From Onishia taeanensis (GTDB lineage Bacteria; Pseudomonadota; Gammaproteobacteria; Pseudomonadales; Halomonadaceae): a stretch of DNA of 64,000 bases. The translations under genes and the position numbers were made by a program. The notes beneath the pieces were generated by a model. That model was not told the origin of the DNA. It searched no databases and saw only the letters and a program-made list of their open reading frames with translations. Positions 1 through 9,357 of the stretch are shown here, in pieces. Within the stretch, counting starts at the first letter, position 1; each line of letters opens with the position of its first letter. Location of the stretch: contig NZ_QLSX01000001.1 in the NCBI RefSeq assembly GCF_003268885.1, forward strand, positions 469,841-533,840, read 5' to 3'.

Positions 1-76
1 TGGCTCCCCGAACAGGACTCGAACCTGTGACCCAATGATTAACAGTCATTTGCTCTACCAACTGAGCTATCGGGGA
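1..76 (-). tRNA. tRNA-Asn (anticodon GTT)
   Basis: Read on the minus strand, the sequence folds as a full cloverleaf: acceptor TCCCCGA pairing with TCGGGGA, D-arm GCTCAGTTGGTAGAGC, an anticodon loop centred on GTT, a TTCGAGTC T-loop, and an encoded CCA at positions 1-3. The anticodon GTT gives asparagine. The window begins exactly at its 3' CCA end, so nothing can be said about genes further downstream. Confidence 0.96.
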
Positions 77-218
77 ATGACCGGAACACGCGACGTAGTA
101 TAAGGATTGGCAGCGCAAGGTCAAGGCCGGTCTGTAAATTCGCACCATAACCTATGGCGAATCAATTACCTGACGCCACAAACAAGCCGGAATCAGTGAT
201 GAACCTGATTGAGACCCC

Positions 219-254
219 ACAAACAAAACAGGCCCACACCATGGGTGTGGGCCT
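219..254 (-). terminator. Rho-independent terminator after tRNA-Met
   Basis: A 12-bp perfect stem (229-240 with 243-254) has a very short loop and, on the minus strand, is followed by TGTTTTGTTTG. It lies 15 bases downstream of the minus-strand tRNA-Met and upstream of tRNA-Asn, so the two tRNAs are probably separate transcription units. Confidence 0.75.
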
Positions 255-268
255 GCTGTCTTGATTCT

Positions 269-345
269 TGGTGGCTACGCCCTGATTCGAACAGGGGACC
301 CCATCATTATGAGTGATGTGCTCTAACCAGCTGAGCTACGTAGCC
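269..345 (-). tRNA. tRNA-Met (anticodon CAT, elongator type)
   Basis: The minus strand gives a complete cloverleaf with acceptor GGCTACG/CGTAGCC, a D-arm with GCTCAGCTGGTTAGAGC, an anticodon loop CTCATAA (anticodon CAT), a TTCGAATC T-loop and an encoded CCA. The G1-C72 pair and the lack of three consecutive G-C pairs in the anticodon stem argue for elongator Met rather than initiator. A tRNA-Ile2 with lysidine-modified CAT is not formally excluded. Confidence 0.93.
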
Positions 346-358
346 ACACCGCTACCGA

Positions 359-418
359 AGGCTTAGCGCTCGGCAACGGGGGCGTATTATGCATACCCCC
401 GTTACGCTTGGCAAGCCT
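359..418 (-). terminator. Long nested inverted repeat downstream of choX
   Basis: An outer stem (AGGCTT at 359-364 with AAGCCT at 413-418), a middle AGCG/CGCT stem and an inner AACGGGGG/CCCCCGTT stem nest around an AT-rich loop. It sits 20 bases past the choX stop and before tRNA-Met. No U-tract follows on either strand, so classic intrinsic termination is uncertain. It may act as a 3' stabiliser or processing barrier. Confidence 0.4.
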
Positions 419-438
419 AAAGATGAGAGCGGGCCGGT

Positions 439-1401
439 TTAAATATCCAGCGCCTGCTTCACCGCGGCCAGACCGGGCTCACCGTCGACGGTGGTAACGC
501 CCTCGAGCCAGCCATCAAGGACTGCCGGATTGGCCTGCAGGTAGGCGCGTGCAGCCTCGCGCGGCTTTTCCCCGTCATCCATGATGGTGCCCATCAGCTG
601 GTTTTCCATCTCAAGGGTAAAGGTCAGGTTGTTGAGAAGCGTCCCGACATTGCCGCATTCCTGCGCATAGTTGGCGCGGGTATTGGTATAAACGGTTGCA
701 CCACCCAGGTTGGGGCCGAAGTAGTCATCGGCGCCTTCAAGGTAGGCAATATCGAAGTTGGTGTTCATCGGGTGCGGTTCCCAGCCCAGGAACACCATCC
801 AGTCTTCGCGGCTGGAGCGCGACTTCAGCTCAGCCAGCATGCCCGCTTCACTGGAATCGATCAGCTCCCAGTCACCCAGGCCAAAGGCTTCGTCATCGAT
901 CATGTCCTGGATCAACATGTTGCCGTCGTTGCCGGCTTCGATGCCGTAGATCTCGCTATCGAACTGTTCGGCATGATCGGCCAGATCCGCCACACTGGTA
1001 ACGCCAGCGTCGTAGACATACTGCGGCACCGCCAGGGTGTACTTGGCACCCTCGAGGTTGGCGTTCAGACGATCCACCGAGCCCTGCTCGACGTAGGGGT
1101 CACTGATCGACGCCATTGACGGCATCCAATTGCCCAGGAACACATCAAAGTCGCCGTTTTTCATGCCGGAGTAGGCGATCGGCACTGAGACCGTATCAAC
1201 CCGGGTATCGTATCCCAGTGCATCGAGCACCTCGGAGGTCAGGGCGGTCGTCGCGGTGATGTCGGTCCAGCCAACCTCAGCGAAACGCACGTTCTGGCAG
1301 GATTCCGGTGCAGCCGCCTGGCTCTGTGTCGCCGCCAGGGTCAGCGCGCCGGCGCTCAGGGCCATCAGGGACATCTTGAGAGTCGGGATCGTCTTGGACA
1401 T
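439..1401 (-). CDS. choX: Choline/betaine ABC transporter substrate-binding protein (ChoX-like)
   Basis: This is a 320-residue periplasmic binding protein of the OpuAC/ProX-like family. Residues 1-30 form a signal peptide ending SQAAA. The motifs GWTDI (44-48), GNWMP (90-94) and GWEPH (206-210) carry the aromatic residues that make the quaternary-ammonium cage in ChoX of Rhizobiales. Two cysteines (35 and one near 250) could form a disulfide. It is divergent from betIBA across a shared BetI-type operator, which fits choline capture feeding betaine synthesis. No permease or ATPase genes are adjacent in the window; tRNAs follow, so it appears to be an orphan binding protein or to use a distant transporter. 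Confidence 0.9.
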   Translation of the reverse strand: MSKTIPTLKMSLMALSAGALTLAATQSQAAAPESCQNVRFAEVGWTDITATTALTSEVLDALGYDTRVDTVSVPIAYSGMKNGDFDVFLGNWMPSMASISDPYVEQGSVDRLNANLEGAKYTLAVPQYVYDAGVTSVADLADHAEQFDSEIYGIEAGNDGNMLIQDMIDDEAFGLGDWELIDSSEAGMLAELKSRSSREDWMVFLGWEPHPMNTNFDIAYLEGADDYFGPNLGGATVYTNTRANYAQECGNVGTLLNNLTFTLEMENQLMGTIMDDGEKPREAARAYLQANPAVLDGWLEGVTTVDGEPGLAAVKQALDI

Positions 1402-1520
1402 AGGGATCGAACCTCTTATTGGTCTAAAAAAAAGGAATGACTGAGCGACGAAGCAGGGACGTGCGCGACATCGCCTGCTACATGGCCAGACACCCCCGGA
1501 TCATAGGCCGAGTTGGCCGA

Positions 1521-1557
1521 CATCTTTTTATTGATTGAACGTTCAATAAAAAAGATG
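1521..1557. promoter_or_regulatory. Candidate BetI operator between choX and betI
   Basis: A perfect 14-bp palindrome, ATTGAACGTTCAAT (1534-1547), is embedded in a larger near-palindrome whose outer arms are CATCTTTTT and AAAAAAGATG. It is in the 236-bp divergent intergenic region. BetI of E. coli binds a comparable AT-rich dyad in the bet divergent promoter and is released by choline. Assignment here rests on position and symmetry. Confidence 0.72.
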
Positions 1558-1637
1558 CATACTTAACACCATAGAGCATTTGCCCTCCCCTGCCCACCCG
1601 GTATGCGGCGGGGCCAAACAGAAGAGGAGTCACCACG

Positions 1638-2252
1638 GTGCCGAAAGTTGGAATGGAACCCATCCGCCGCCGTCAGCTGATTCAGGCCACCATGGAGGCC
1701 ATTGACGAAGCCGGCCTGGCCGATGCCACAGTGGTACGCATCGCCCGCCTGGCAGGTGTCTCGGCAGGCATCATCAGCCACTATTTCGGCGGCAAGGATG
1801 GGCTGCTGGAAGCCACCATGCGCCAGATCCTGAAAGACCTGGGGGATGCGGTTCATCAGCGCCGCCAGGGGCTTCCCAAACATGCCCCGCGAGCGCACAT
1901 GCGCGCCATCATTGACGGCAACTTCGACCGCAGCCAGGTCAGCCAGTCGGTGATGAAGACCTGGCTGGCCTTTTGGGCCAGTAGCATGCACCGCACCTCT
2001 CTGCATCGACTGCAGCATGTCAACGATAGACGGCTATATTCCAATCTCTGCCATCAGTTCAGGCAGTGCCTGCCAAAGCAGCAGGCCCGTGAGGCCGCTG
2101 GCGGGCTGGCCGCCATGATCGATGGCCTCTGGCTGCGCGGCGCTCTGGCGCCCGAAGGCCTCGATGTAGATCGTGCCCGCAAGCTTGCCTACGACTACCT
2201 GGACGAGAAACTTGCCCACGGCGCAGAGCACAGTTCGCTGCGCAGGGCCTAA
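1638..2252 (+). CDS. betI: TetR-family choline-responsive repressor BetI
   Basis: The 204-residue protein starts at a GTG with AGAGGAG upstream; the opening [15 protein letters not shown] matches the characteristic BetI N-terminus. The TetR helix-turn-helix spans about residues 10-56, including the recognition helix region [14 protein letters not shown]. It represses bet genes until choline binds. It is first in the betIBA operon, 22 bp before betB. The usual order betI-betB-betA is preserved and the length is normal for the family. Confidence 0.95.
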   Translation: MPKVGMEPIRRRQLIQATMEAIDEAGLADATVVRIARLAGVSAGIISHYFGGKDGLLEATMRQILKDLGDAVHQRRQGLPKHAPRAHMRAIIDGNFDRSQVSQSVMKTWLAFWASSMHRTSLHRLQHVNDRRLYSNLCHQFRQCLPKQQAREAAGGLAAMIDGLWLRGALAPEGLDVDRARKLAYDYLDEKLAHGAEHSSLRRA

Positions 2253-2274
2253 CGCACATTCTAAGGAGGTTCTC

Positions 2275-3759
2275 ATGACGACACTTCCCACTCAGCAACT
2301 CTATATCAACGGAAAGCTGACCGACGCCACCTCCGGCGAGACCTTCACCGTCACCAACCCGGTCGATGGCTCGCTGCTCGCCACTATCCAGCAAGCCTCT
2401 CAGGCCGACGTGGATGCTGCCGTGGCCGCCGCCCGCGAAGGGCAGAAGATCTGGGGTGCCATGAGCGGCATGGAGCGCTCGCGCATCATGCTCAAGGCCG
2501 TGGCGCTCTTGAGAGAGCGTAACGACGAGCTGGCCGAACTCGAGACACGCAACACCGGCAAGCCGATCAGCGAAACCGCAGCGGTCGATATCGTCACCGG
2601 TGCCGACGCCCTCGAGTACTTTGCCGGCCTGGCACCCGCCATCGAAGGCACGCAGATCCCGCTGCGCGAAGATTCTTTCGTCTACACCCGTCGCGAACCG
2701 CTGGGCGTGATCGGCTCGATCGGCGCCTGGAACTACCCGATCCAGATCGCTTGCTGGAAGGCCGCTCCGGCGCTGGCCGCCGGCAACGCCGTGGTCTTCA
2801 AGCCCAGCGAAGTGACGCCGCTGACCACCATGAAACTTGCCGAGATCTTTACCGAAGCCGGCCTACCCGCTGGTGTCTTCAACGTGGTGCAGGGCGATGG
2901 CCGCGTCGGCCAGATGCTGACCGCCCACCAGGGCATCGACAAGGTGTCCTTTACCGGTGAAGTCGCTACCGGCAAGAAAGTCATGTCCGCCTCGGCAAGC
3001 TCGAGCCTCAAGGACGTGACCATGGAACTCGGCGGCAAGTCCCCGCTGATCGTCTTCGAAGACGCCGACCTTGATCGCGCTGCCGATGCGGCGATGATGG
3101 CCAACTTCTATTCCAGCGGCCAGATCTGCACCAACGGCACTCGGGTGTTCGTGCATGCAAGCATCAAGGAAGCGTTCGAAGCCAAGCTCATCGAGCGCGT
3201 TGCCCGCATCAAGGCTGGCGACCCGATGGACCCGGCGGTCAACTTCGGCCCGCTGGTCAGCTTCGAACATCAGGAGAAAGTCCTGTCCTACATCGCACTG
3301 GGCAAGGAAGAAGGCGCTCGCGTGCTGATCGGCGGCGAAGCCTGGGACCAGGGCGACGCCAATGGAGTCGAGTGGGCGAAAGGCGCCTGGGCGGCCCCGA
3401 CCGTGTTCACCGATTGCACCGACGAGATGCGCATCGTGCGTGAGGAAATCTTCGGCCCGGTGATGTCCGTGCTGGCCTTCGACGATGAGGACGAAGTGAT
3501 CCGCCGCGCCAACGATACCGAGTACGGCTTGGCCGCAGGCGTCTTCACCGAGAACCTGAACCGTGCGCACCGCAGCATCCATCGCCTTGAGGCTGGCATC
3601 TGCTGGATCAACACCTGGGGTGACTCCCCCGCCGAGATGCCGGTGGGCGGCTACAAGCAGTCCGGCGTAGGCCGTGAGAACGGCATTTCGACCCTGGATC
3701 ACTACACCCAGATCAAGTCCGTGCAGATCGAGATGGCTCCCTTCGAATCGGTGTTCTGA
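2275..3759 (+). CDS. betB: Betaine aldehyde dehydrogenase
   Basis: This enzyme oxidises betaine aldehyde to glycine betaine with NAD(P)+. The start at 2275 is chosen because AAGGAGG lies 6 bases upstream and the resulting 494 residues match the family (about 490); longer in-frame extensions run into betI. The catalytic general base is Glu251 in [10 protein letters not shown], and the nucleophile is Cys285 in [10 protein letters not shown]. The C-terminal [17 protein letters not shown] is typical of BetB. It is the middle gene of betIBA. Confidence 0.96.
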   Translation: MTTLPTQQLYINGKLTDATSGETFTVTNPVDGSLLATIQQASQADVDAAVAAAREGQKIWGAMSGMERSRIMLKAVALLRERNDELAELETRNTGKPISETAAVDIVTGADALEYFAGLAPAIEGTQIPLREDSFVYTRREPLGVIGSIGAWNYPIQIACWKAAPALAAGNAVVFKPSEVTPLTTMKLAEIFTEAGLPAGVFNVVQGDGRVGQMLTAHQGIDKVSFTGEVATGKKVMSASASSSLKDVTMELGGKSPLIVFEDADLDRAADAAMMANFYSSGQICTNGTRVFVHASIKEAFEAKLIERVARIKAGDPMDPAVNFGPLVSFEHQEKVLSYIALGKEEGARVLIGGEAWDQGDANGVEWAKGAWAAPTVFTDCTDEMRIVREEIFGPVMSVLAFDDEDEVIRRANDTEYGLAAGVFTENLNRAHRSIHRLEAGICWINTWGDSPAEMPVGGYKQSGVGRENGISTLDHYTQIKSVQIEMAPFESVF

Positions 3760-3800
3760 TACGCCTCTGACGTAATCCCGGAAACGGCACCACTACCGCC

Positions 3801-3825
3801 TGCCATGCCCCGATGGGGCATGGCA
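3801..3825 (+). other. Intercistronic hairpin between betB and betA
   Basis: TGCCATGCCCC pairs perfectly with GGGGCATGGCA across a 3-nt loop, giving an 11-bp stem. No U-run follows, so it is more likely an mRNA stability or processing element setting betB versus betA levels than a full terminator. Confidence 0.55.
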
Positions 3826-3923
3826 CGGCATCTTGCGTCTCATCACCGTGACGCCTCCGTTTGCGCACATCACCCAAGCGTTACGTTCACCACCCCCATT
3901 CACTGAATCAGGAGGGCTTGTCG

Positions 3924-5615
3924 ATGACACAGCCTCAAGAGTTCGATTACATCATCGTTGGCGCTGGCTCAGCCGGCAATGTGCTCGCCACCCGACTGAC
4001 CGAGGACGCTGACGTCTCGGTGCTGCTGCTCGAAGCCGGTGGCAAGGATCATCGCTTCGACTTCCGCACTCAGATGCCGGCGGCTCTCGCTTACCCGCTT
4101 CAGGGTAAGCGCTACAACTGGGCCTTTGAGACCGACCCCGAGCCGCACATGGACAACCGTCGCATGGAATGCGGTCGTGGCAAGGGCCTCGGCGGCTCCT
4201 CACTGATCAACGGCATGTGCTACATCCGCGGCAACGCCCTTGACTATGATAACTGGGCCAAGGGTGCCGGCCTCCAGGACTGGACCTACGCCGACTGCCT
4301 GCCTTACTTCCGCAAGGCCGAGACCCGTGATATCGGCCCCAACGACTACCACGGCGGTGACGGCCCGGTCGCAGTGGCCACCCCGAAGAAAGGCAATAAT
4401 CCGCTCTATCACGCCTTCATCGATGCCGGTGTCGAGGCCGGCTATCCGCGTACCGAGGACGTCAACGGCTACCAGCAGGAAGGCTTCGGCCCGATGGACC
4501 GTTTCGTAACCCCCAAGGGGCGTCGAGCTTCCACCGCCCGCGGTTACCTGGACACCGCCAAACAGCGTTCCAACCTGACCATCGTCACCCGGGCCACCAC
4601 CGATCGTATTCTCTTCGAGGGCAAGCGTGCGGTGGGCGTCAGCTACCAGCACAAGGACCAGACCATTGAGGTTCGCGCCCACCGCGAGGTTCTGGTGTGC
4701 TCCGGTGCCATCGCATCGCCGCAGCTGCTGCAGCGCTCCGGCGTCGGCAATGCCGAACTGCTCAAGCAGTTCGATATCCCCGTGGTTCATGACCTCAAGG
4801 GCGTGGGCGAAAACCTCCAGGACCATCTGGAGATGTACATCCAGTACGAGTGCAAGAAGCCGATCTCCCTGTACCCGGCGCTGAAGTGGTACAACCAGCC
4901 GAAGATCGGCCTGGAGTGGATGCTCAACGGCACCGGCATTGGCGCCAGCAACCAGTTCGAGGCGGCCGGCTTCATCCGTTCAAGCGATGACGAGAAGTGG
5001 CCGAACCTGCAGTACCACTTCCTGCCTATTGCCATCAACTATAACGGCACCAGCGCCATTCAGGCCCACGGTTTCCAGGCGCATGTCGGCTCAATGCGTT
5101 CGGAAAGCCGCGGTCGCGTGCAGTTGACCTCTCGCGACCCCAAAGCCGCGCCGAGCATCCTGTTCAACTACATGTCCACCGACAAGGACTGGCAGGAGTT
5201 CCGTGACGCCATCCGCCTGACTCGCGAGATCATCGCCCAGCCTGCCATGGACGAGTTCCGTGGTCGCGAGCTAGCCCCGGGCCCGGACGTGCAGTCTGAT
5301 ACCGAGCTTGACGCCTTCGTGCGCGAACATGCCGAGACCGCCTACCACCCCTGCGGCACCTGCCGCATGGGCGAGGGCGAGGACGCCGTGGTCGATGGCG
5401 CCGGCCGCGTGCATGGCCTCAAGGGTCTGCGAGTGGTAGACGCTTCGCTGTTCCCGCTGATCCCCACCGGCAACCTCAACGCGCCGACGATCATGCTGGC
5501 CGAGAAGATGGCCGACAAGATCCGTGGTCGTGCGCCCCTGGCTCGCTCAGAAGCACCCTACTACGTCGCTGAAGATACACCGGCCCAGGCAGCGCCCAAA
5601 TATCGCCTGAAATAA
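3924..5615 (+). CDS. betA: Choline dehydrogenase (GMC flavoprotein)
   Basis: This membrane-associated FAD enzyme oxidises choline to betaine aldehyde. The start at 3924 follows CAGGAGGG and gives 563 residues, the family size. The Rossmann FAD motif GAGSAG is at residues 13-18. The GMC signature [15 protein letters not shown] is near residue 87. The active-site histidine lies in [10 protein letters not shown] (474-483), and the C-terminal [18 protein letters not shown] is the GMC C-terminal signature. It is the last gene of betIBA, separated by 164 bp containing a stable hairpin. Confidence 0.96.
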   Translation: MTQPQEFDYIIVGAGSAGNVLATRLTEDADVSVLLLEAGGKDHRFDFRTQMPAALAYPLQGKRYNWAFETDPEPHMDNRRMECGRGKGLGGSSLINGMCYIRGNALDYDNWAKGAGLQDWTYADCLPYFRKAETRDIGPNDYHGGDGPVAVATPKKGNNPLYHAFIDAGVEAGYPRTEDVNGYQQEGFGPMDRFVTPKGRRASTARGYLDTAKQRSNLTIVTRATTDRILFEGKRAVGVSYQHKDQTIEVRAHREVLVCSGAIASPQLLQRSGVGNAELLKQFDIPVVHDLKGVGENLQDHLEMYIQYECKKPISLYPALKWYNQPKIGLEWMLNGTGIGASNQFEAAGFIRSSDDEKWPNLQYHFLPIAINYNGTSAIQAHGFQAHVGSMRSESRGRVQLTSRDPKAAPSILFNYMSTDKDWQEFRDAIRLTREIIAQPAMDEFRGRELAPGPDVQSDTELDAFVREHAETAYHPCGTCRMGEGEDAVVDGAGRVHGLKGLRVVDASLFPLIPTGNLNAPTIMLAEKMADKIRGRAPLARSEAPYYVAEDTPAQAAPKYRLK

Positions 5616-5661
5616 CGCAAAAGCGCTACCCCTCAAGCTGATCGTCTTGCATACGACTACG

Positions 5662-5700
5662 AGCCCCGGAAGGTAACACCTGACGGGGCTTTGACATTTT
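5662..5700 (+). terminator. Terminator of betIBA
   Basis: AGCCCCG (5662-5668) and CGGGGCT (5684-5690) form a stem followed by TTGACATTTT. It lies 47 bp past the betA stop and before the AT-rich curli promoter region. Confidence 0.7.
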
Positions 5701-6000
5701 CTCCATTTTAACCAGTTTCCACCTCACTTCCCGCCACAAAGCATGCTGCCAAGGGCATCATATCTTCGCAGCACCCTAGATCTAGACCTGATTAGTTTAC
5801 TAATACTTTCCGCATTATATTTATCGCATTTTCTTGGATTAGAAAAACCACATCACCTGGAAATTGACGCTTCAATAAGCGAGTGCCAGTATGAGTCCGA
5901 GCGTAAACAAAAGTAACAGATCGTAAGCGCTTACCACATCGTCGACCCAATGGATGGAATTACGACGATATCTCATCGATTTACAGCAAGGGTGATAATA
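5701..6000 (+). promoter_or_regulatory. AT-rich promoter region of the curli operon
   Basis: This 300-bp gene-free stretch is markedly more AT-rich than its flanks. It carries three short palindromes: CTAGATCTAG (5776-5785), ATTAGTTTACTAAT (5791-5804) and GTAAGCGCTTAC (5923-5934). It must hold the csgA promoter. Which palindrome is an operator, and for which regulator, cannot be told; no csgD lies nearby. Confidence 0.5.
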
Positions 6001-6639
6001 ATGAAGAAACTTCTCCTCTCCGCAAGCATTATGGCCATCATGTCCACTCCAGTCCTGGCGGATAGCAACGAAGTCTATATGGACCAACTGGGCAGTTATA
6101 ACCAGTTCAGCTCCGACCAAAGCGGAGACGGAAATACCATCGGCTCTTCCAGTAATGCGGCTACTCAGAAAGGCCATAGCAACTACGCAGATCTGGATCA
6201 AGATGGAACTCGTAACGGTATCGACCGCTTCCTTCAGAAGGGTAATTATAACCGGGCAGACATCGATCAAGTTGGCTATGGCAACGACTCAAACACTTAC
6301 CAATATGGCGACGGCAACGAAACAAATGTCGCCCAATATATTTATGACAACGAATCCGACACCGTCCAAGTTGGTGATGGAAACATGATCGATGCCATTC
6401 AGTTCGGCATTCAAAACGATATTGATGCAGAACAACGCGGCAACGGCAATACGATCAGTGCCAGTCAGATTGGCGCTAAAAATGATCTTGATGCAGAACA
6501 ACGTGGCAGCGGAAACATGCTGACTTCATCACAGTTTGGTACCTACAACCGTATCACCTCACACCAGCACGGTAATAACAACCTGGCCCAGCTGAGCCAG
6601 CAAGGCCACGCAAACCACGCAAATGTGGTTCAGCACTAA
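6001..6639 (+). CDS. csgA: Major curlin-like amyloid subunit
   Basis: This 212-residue secreted protein has a signal peptide (MKKLLLSASIMAIMSTPVLA) followed by about nine curlin-type repeats with Gln/Asn-Gly spacing of the form QxGxxNxxxxxQ, for example DQLGSYNQFSSDQSGDGN and EQRGNGNTISASQIGAKN. The composition is Gln, Asn, Gly and Asp rich with few hydrophobics, as in CsgA. The start at 6001 gives a clean signal peptide and follows CAAGGGTG; the in-frame start at 5950 does not. It is first in the operon and is followed by a hairpin likely to boost its relative level. Confidence 0.9.
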   Translation: MKKLLLSASIMAIMSTPVLADSNEVYMDQLGSYNQFSSDQSGDGNTIGSSSNAATQKGHSNYADLDQDGTRNGIDRFLQKGNYNRADIDQVGYGNDSNTYQYGDGNETNVAQYIYDNESDTVQVGDGNMIDAIQFGIQNDIDAEQRGNGNTISASQIGAKNDLDAEQRGSGNMLTSSQFGTYNRITSHQHGNNNLAQLSQQGHANHANVVQH

Positions 6640-6665
6640 TCAAGCGAAGCAACGTTTAAGCGCTT

Positions 6666-6696
6666 CCGGGCATCCAGTGGGATGCCCGGGTTTGTC
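6666..6696 (+). terminator. Attenuator-like hairpin after csgA
   Basis: CCGGGCATCC (6666-6675) pairs with GGATGCCCGG (6680-6689) around a 4-nt loop, followed by GTTTGTCT. It lies between csgA and the next gene, so partial termination would give more major subunit than assembly factors. Confidence 0.65.
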
Positions 6697-6710
6697 TCAA
6701 GGGGCAATAA

Positions 6711-7130
6711 ATGATGAATCCCGGCAAAGAATGGAACATCAAGAGCGCGGGGATAATACCAACGGCGCTTATCGCTGGCCTCATCACTCTCGGCATGGTT
6801 CCCACCGTCATGGCTCAGCAAGTCTTTACACAGCTCAATTGTAGAGTCGTCATCGAGCGTGACGGCGAAACCGTAAGGGCAACAAGCGTCATCGAGGCTA
6901 ACAAGCCAACCCGTGCCGACTATGTCCTTAGGGCACTAAAAATTGATGCCGCCGGCTCCGGAACAAGTGAACAATCCGGTTCCATTTCACTGCTACCCGG
7001 TGAGTCCGCTACTACTGCACAGACAATTCACCGACTGGCTAAAACAGGTTGGCTCGAATTTCATTTACGCGTCACTGAGCGGTTGACAGGGACCTCATGT
7101 GAGGCCAAGGAAATCGTTAGCCCAATGTAG
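6711..7130 (+). CDS. CsgC/CsgH-like curli chaperone (inhibitor of premature amyloid)
   Basis: The 139-residue protein has an N-terminal signal/TM segment (about residues 12-35, ending TVMAQ) and a small domain with a Cys at each end (LNCRV near 43, TSCEA near 130). A central SGTSEQSGSISLLPGES segment resembles the glycine/serine hairpin of CsgH-type chaperones. Known CsgC and CsgH proteins are small periplasmic beta-sandwich proteins that block intracellular curlin fibrillation. The placement between csgA and csgB fits. Homology is distant, so the symbol is left open between csgC and csgH. Confidence 0.68.
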   Translation: MMNPGKEWNIKSAGIIPTALIAGLITLGMVPTVMAQQVFTQLNCRVVIERDGETVRATSVIEANKPTRADYVLRALKIDAAGSGTSEQSGSISLLPGESATTAQTIHRLAKTGWLEFHLRVTERLTGTSCEAKEIVSPM

Positions 7131-7181
7131 CATCAGGCAATAGAGCCACCTGCTAACGTATCAACTAAAAAGGTAAATGCC

Positions 7182-7751
7182 ATGCAATCAATACTCTCCT
7201 ATTATCTCACTGCACTGGTATTTACCTTTTTACCAGCACTTGCATCAGCAAGCGACAGCAGCGCTTTCATTACCCAAGTGACAACAAGTGATGCACCGGC
7301 ACAGGACAATGATCGTCAAGTCGCTAATTTTTCAACACCTGGAACTGGCCAGCTCGACTCCTTGAACATTGACCGTTTAGCGTTATCGAAAGTATCAGAA
7401 CAAAACACGCATGGTACTCTTTCTATCGCTAATCAGCAGGGAAGAGATAATCGTCTTTCAGTCGTCGCCATGGGAAGGGCAAATATCACCCTTCAGCAGC
7501 AGCAAGGAGTAGGCAACACCTCGGACATAGCGCTTGCAGGGCAACGCAATGCCATTTCCGTTGATCAACGTGGCAATTACCTAGATTCAGATATTCAGGT
7601 GGTAGGAAGTAATAAAGTCATCTTCCACTTTCAGCGAGGCACCGGTCAGAGTGGCCAGCAACAGCCGCTACTTTATACGGGTAACCAGCGAGAAGCACAG
7701 GTCATCCTCGACACCCCAAAAGGGCGCCTGACAAAGTCACTAGCCAACTGA
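7182..7751 (+). CDS. csgB: Minor curlin / nucleator CsgB-like
   Basis: This 189-residue exported protein has a signal peptide ending ALASA near residue 23. Four or five degenerate curlin repeats lie between about residues 75 and 150 (QQGRDNRLSVVAMGRAN, QQGVGNTSDIALAGQRN, QRGNYLDSDIQ). A charged, non-repeat C-terminal tail (PKGRLTKSLAN) recalls CsgB, whose last repeat anchors the nucleator to the cell surface. The ribosome binding site AAAAGG precedes the ATG. It is third in the curli operon. The repeats are fewer and less regular than in the csgA product, supporting minor rather than major subunit. Confidence 0.8.
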   Translation: MQSILSYYLTALVFTFLPALASASDSSAFITQVTTSDAPAQDNDRQVANFSTPGTGQLDSLNIDRLALSKVSEQNTHGTLSIANQQGRDNRLSVVAMGRANITLQQQQGVGNTSDIALAGQRNAISVDQRGNYLDSDIQVVGSNKVIFHFQRGTGQSGQQQPLLYTGNQREAQVILDTPKGRLTKSLAN

Positions 7752-7778
7752 CAATCATCCTGAGAGGGATATACATAA

Positions 7779-8225
7779 ATGAAGAATACCACACCATTCG
7801 CGATCTCAGTCCTTACTATGATAGCGGCCACCACTCTGTTTTCTCCCATTAGTGCTTCCGCAGGTGATCTTACTTATCGTCCCATCAATCCTTCGTTTGG
7901 CGGCGACCCCTTCAATAGCTCTCATCTACTTCAAATGGCTGACATACAAAATCAGTACAAGGATGATGGCAGTAATCTTGACTCACTTTTCGCGGAGGAA
8001 ACGGCTGCGGATCAGTTTGTGTCTTCAATGCAAAACACCATGATTTCCGGCGCATCTTCACAGCTAAAAGCAGCAATCTTTGACGATGGTGCTCCACCTT
8101 CCGGCACCTTCAGATTGAATGGCGCCACGGTGACATATGAAACAGTCAATAATCGTGTTTATGTAAAAGTGTCGGATGGCATCACCACCAATTCCTTTGA
8201 CATTCCTAAGCCCAATACTAACTAA
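7779..8225 (+). CDS. csgF: Curli assembly protein CsgF
   Basis: The 148-residue protein has a signal peptide ending ISASA (about residue 28). The mature N-terminus GDLTYRPINPSFGGDPFN is the diagnostic CsgF motif that inserts into the CsgG channel. CsgF caps the CsgG pore on the outer face and links the secreted nucleator to the surface. The C-terminal half is the expected beta-rich domain. It sits 27 bp after csgB and 25 bp before csgG. Confidence 0.93.
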   Translation: MKNTTPFAISVLTMIAATTLFSPISASAGDLTYRPINPSFGGDPFNSSHLLQMADIQNQYKDDGSNLDSLFAEETAADQFVSSMQNTMISGASSQLKAAIFDDGAPPSGTFRLNGATVTYETVNNRVYVKVSDGITTNSFDIPKPNTN

Positions 8226-8250
8226 TCATCATTCTCGCGCAGGGAATATC

Positions 8251-9126
8251 ATGAAAACGCTAACTCAAGCCCTATGCATACTGGCAAGCATTATACTGTC
8301 CGGGTGTGTATCGACCCCTGGCCCGATGTCAGAGCCCGCATCCTACGTCAGTGAAACCAGCACCTCTTCACTGCTCAAGAACCTGCCAGCGGCGGCCAGG
8401 CCAGTCGACATTGCGGTGTATGAATTTTCTGACCTTACGGGACAATACAAACCTAATGAAGGCTTTGCGGAATACTCCCGTGCAGTGACGCAAGGCGCCG
8501 ATGCCATCCTTGTCGATGTGCTCGCCGATGCCGGGCAGGGCCAGTGGTTTAATGTTGTCGAACGACGGGGACTCCCCAACCTGCTACGCGAGCGCCAGGT
8601 CATACAAGCCACTCGCCAGCAGTTCAATGGCCAGGCGGCTGCTCCCTTGCCTCCTCTGACCTTCGCTGGCGTTATTATCGAGGGTGGCATTATTGCCTAT
8701 GAAACCAATTTATCGACTGGCGGTGCGGGCGCACGATACCTGGGCATAGGGGTCAACTCCGAATACCGCACCGACCTGGTCACCATCAACCTACGCTTGG
8801 TGAGCGTGCAGACGGGGCGCATCCTCAACAGCATTACCACCACCAAGAAGATTTACTCTGTTCTGGTTCAGGGGTCGGTCTTCAAGTACATCGCGGCCGA
8901 TGAAATCCTCGAACTCGAAGCCGGATATACCCGAAACGATCCACCGCAACTTGCCGTACGTGAGGCCATCGAACTGGCGGTCTATACCGCCATCATTGAG
9001 GGAGCAGAGCGTGACACCTGGGGGTTCGCGGATACTCAGCAGGGACGAGATGCCATCGACACCTTCCAACAGCGTGTGGCCGGGTTGCCGCCCTCCTCCC
9101 ATGATCAGGCTTCACAGGATATCTAG
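8251..9126 (+). CDS. csgG: Curli secretion channel lipoprotein CsgG
   Basis: This 291-residue outer-membrane lipoprotein has lipobox LSGC with the lipidated Cys near residue 18. The start at 8251 is chosen because it gives a proper lipoprotein signal. The family motifs IAVYEFSDLTGQYKP, FNVVERRGLPNLLRER and the transmembrane-hairpin region SVLVQGSVFKYI are intact, and the length is close to E. coli CsgG (277). It forms the nonameric pore exporting curlins. It is the last gene of the operon. CsgE, the periplasmic adaptor of CsgG, is not encoded in this window. Confidence 0.95.
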   Translation: MKTLTQALCILASIILSGCVSTPGPMSEPASYVSETSTSSLLKNLPAAARPVDIAVYEFSDLTGQYKPNEGFAEYSRAVTQGADAILVDVLADAGQGQWFNVVERRGLPNLLRERQVIQATRQQFNGQAAAPLPPLTFAGVIIEGGIIAYETNLSTGGAGARYLGIGVNSEYRTDLVTINLRLVSVQTGRILNSITTTKKIYSVLVQGSVFKYIAADEILELEAGYTRNDPPQLAVREAIELAVYTAIIEGAERDTWGFADTQQGRDAIDTFQQRVAGLPPSSHDQASQDI

Positions 9127-9195
9127 GCGCTGCTACTCACTTGATCTCGCCACCCATGAACGTACAAAGCAGGTGGTTCTGTCTGACTTCAAACA

Positions 9196-9222
9196 AAAAG
9201 CCCCGCATCTGCGGGGCTTTTT
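9196..9222 (+). terminator. Terminator of the curli operon (bidirectional shape)
   Basis: AAAAAGCCCCGC and GCGGGGCTTTTT (9196-9222) make an 11-12 bp perfect stem with a 4-nt loop flanked by A and T runs. It is 70 bp after csgG. Confidence 0.88.
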
Positions 9223-9357
9223 GGTACTTCGGCACGAACACCTCACCAGATATCGCCTGTCGCCTCAGGGGCTGGTCGCCGGCCGACCAATGGGCTAGGC
9301 TACAAGAATTCAAACGCTCGTTAGAATGCTGTCACTTATCGTAACGGAGCTTCCCCC

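Noticed and set aside
2173-2274. Longer N-terminus for betB starting inside betI
   Set aside because: A strong AAGGAGG sits before the ATG at 2275, and the extension is absent from the BetB family.
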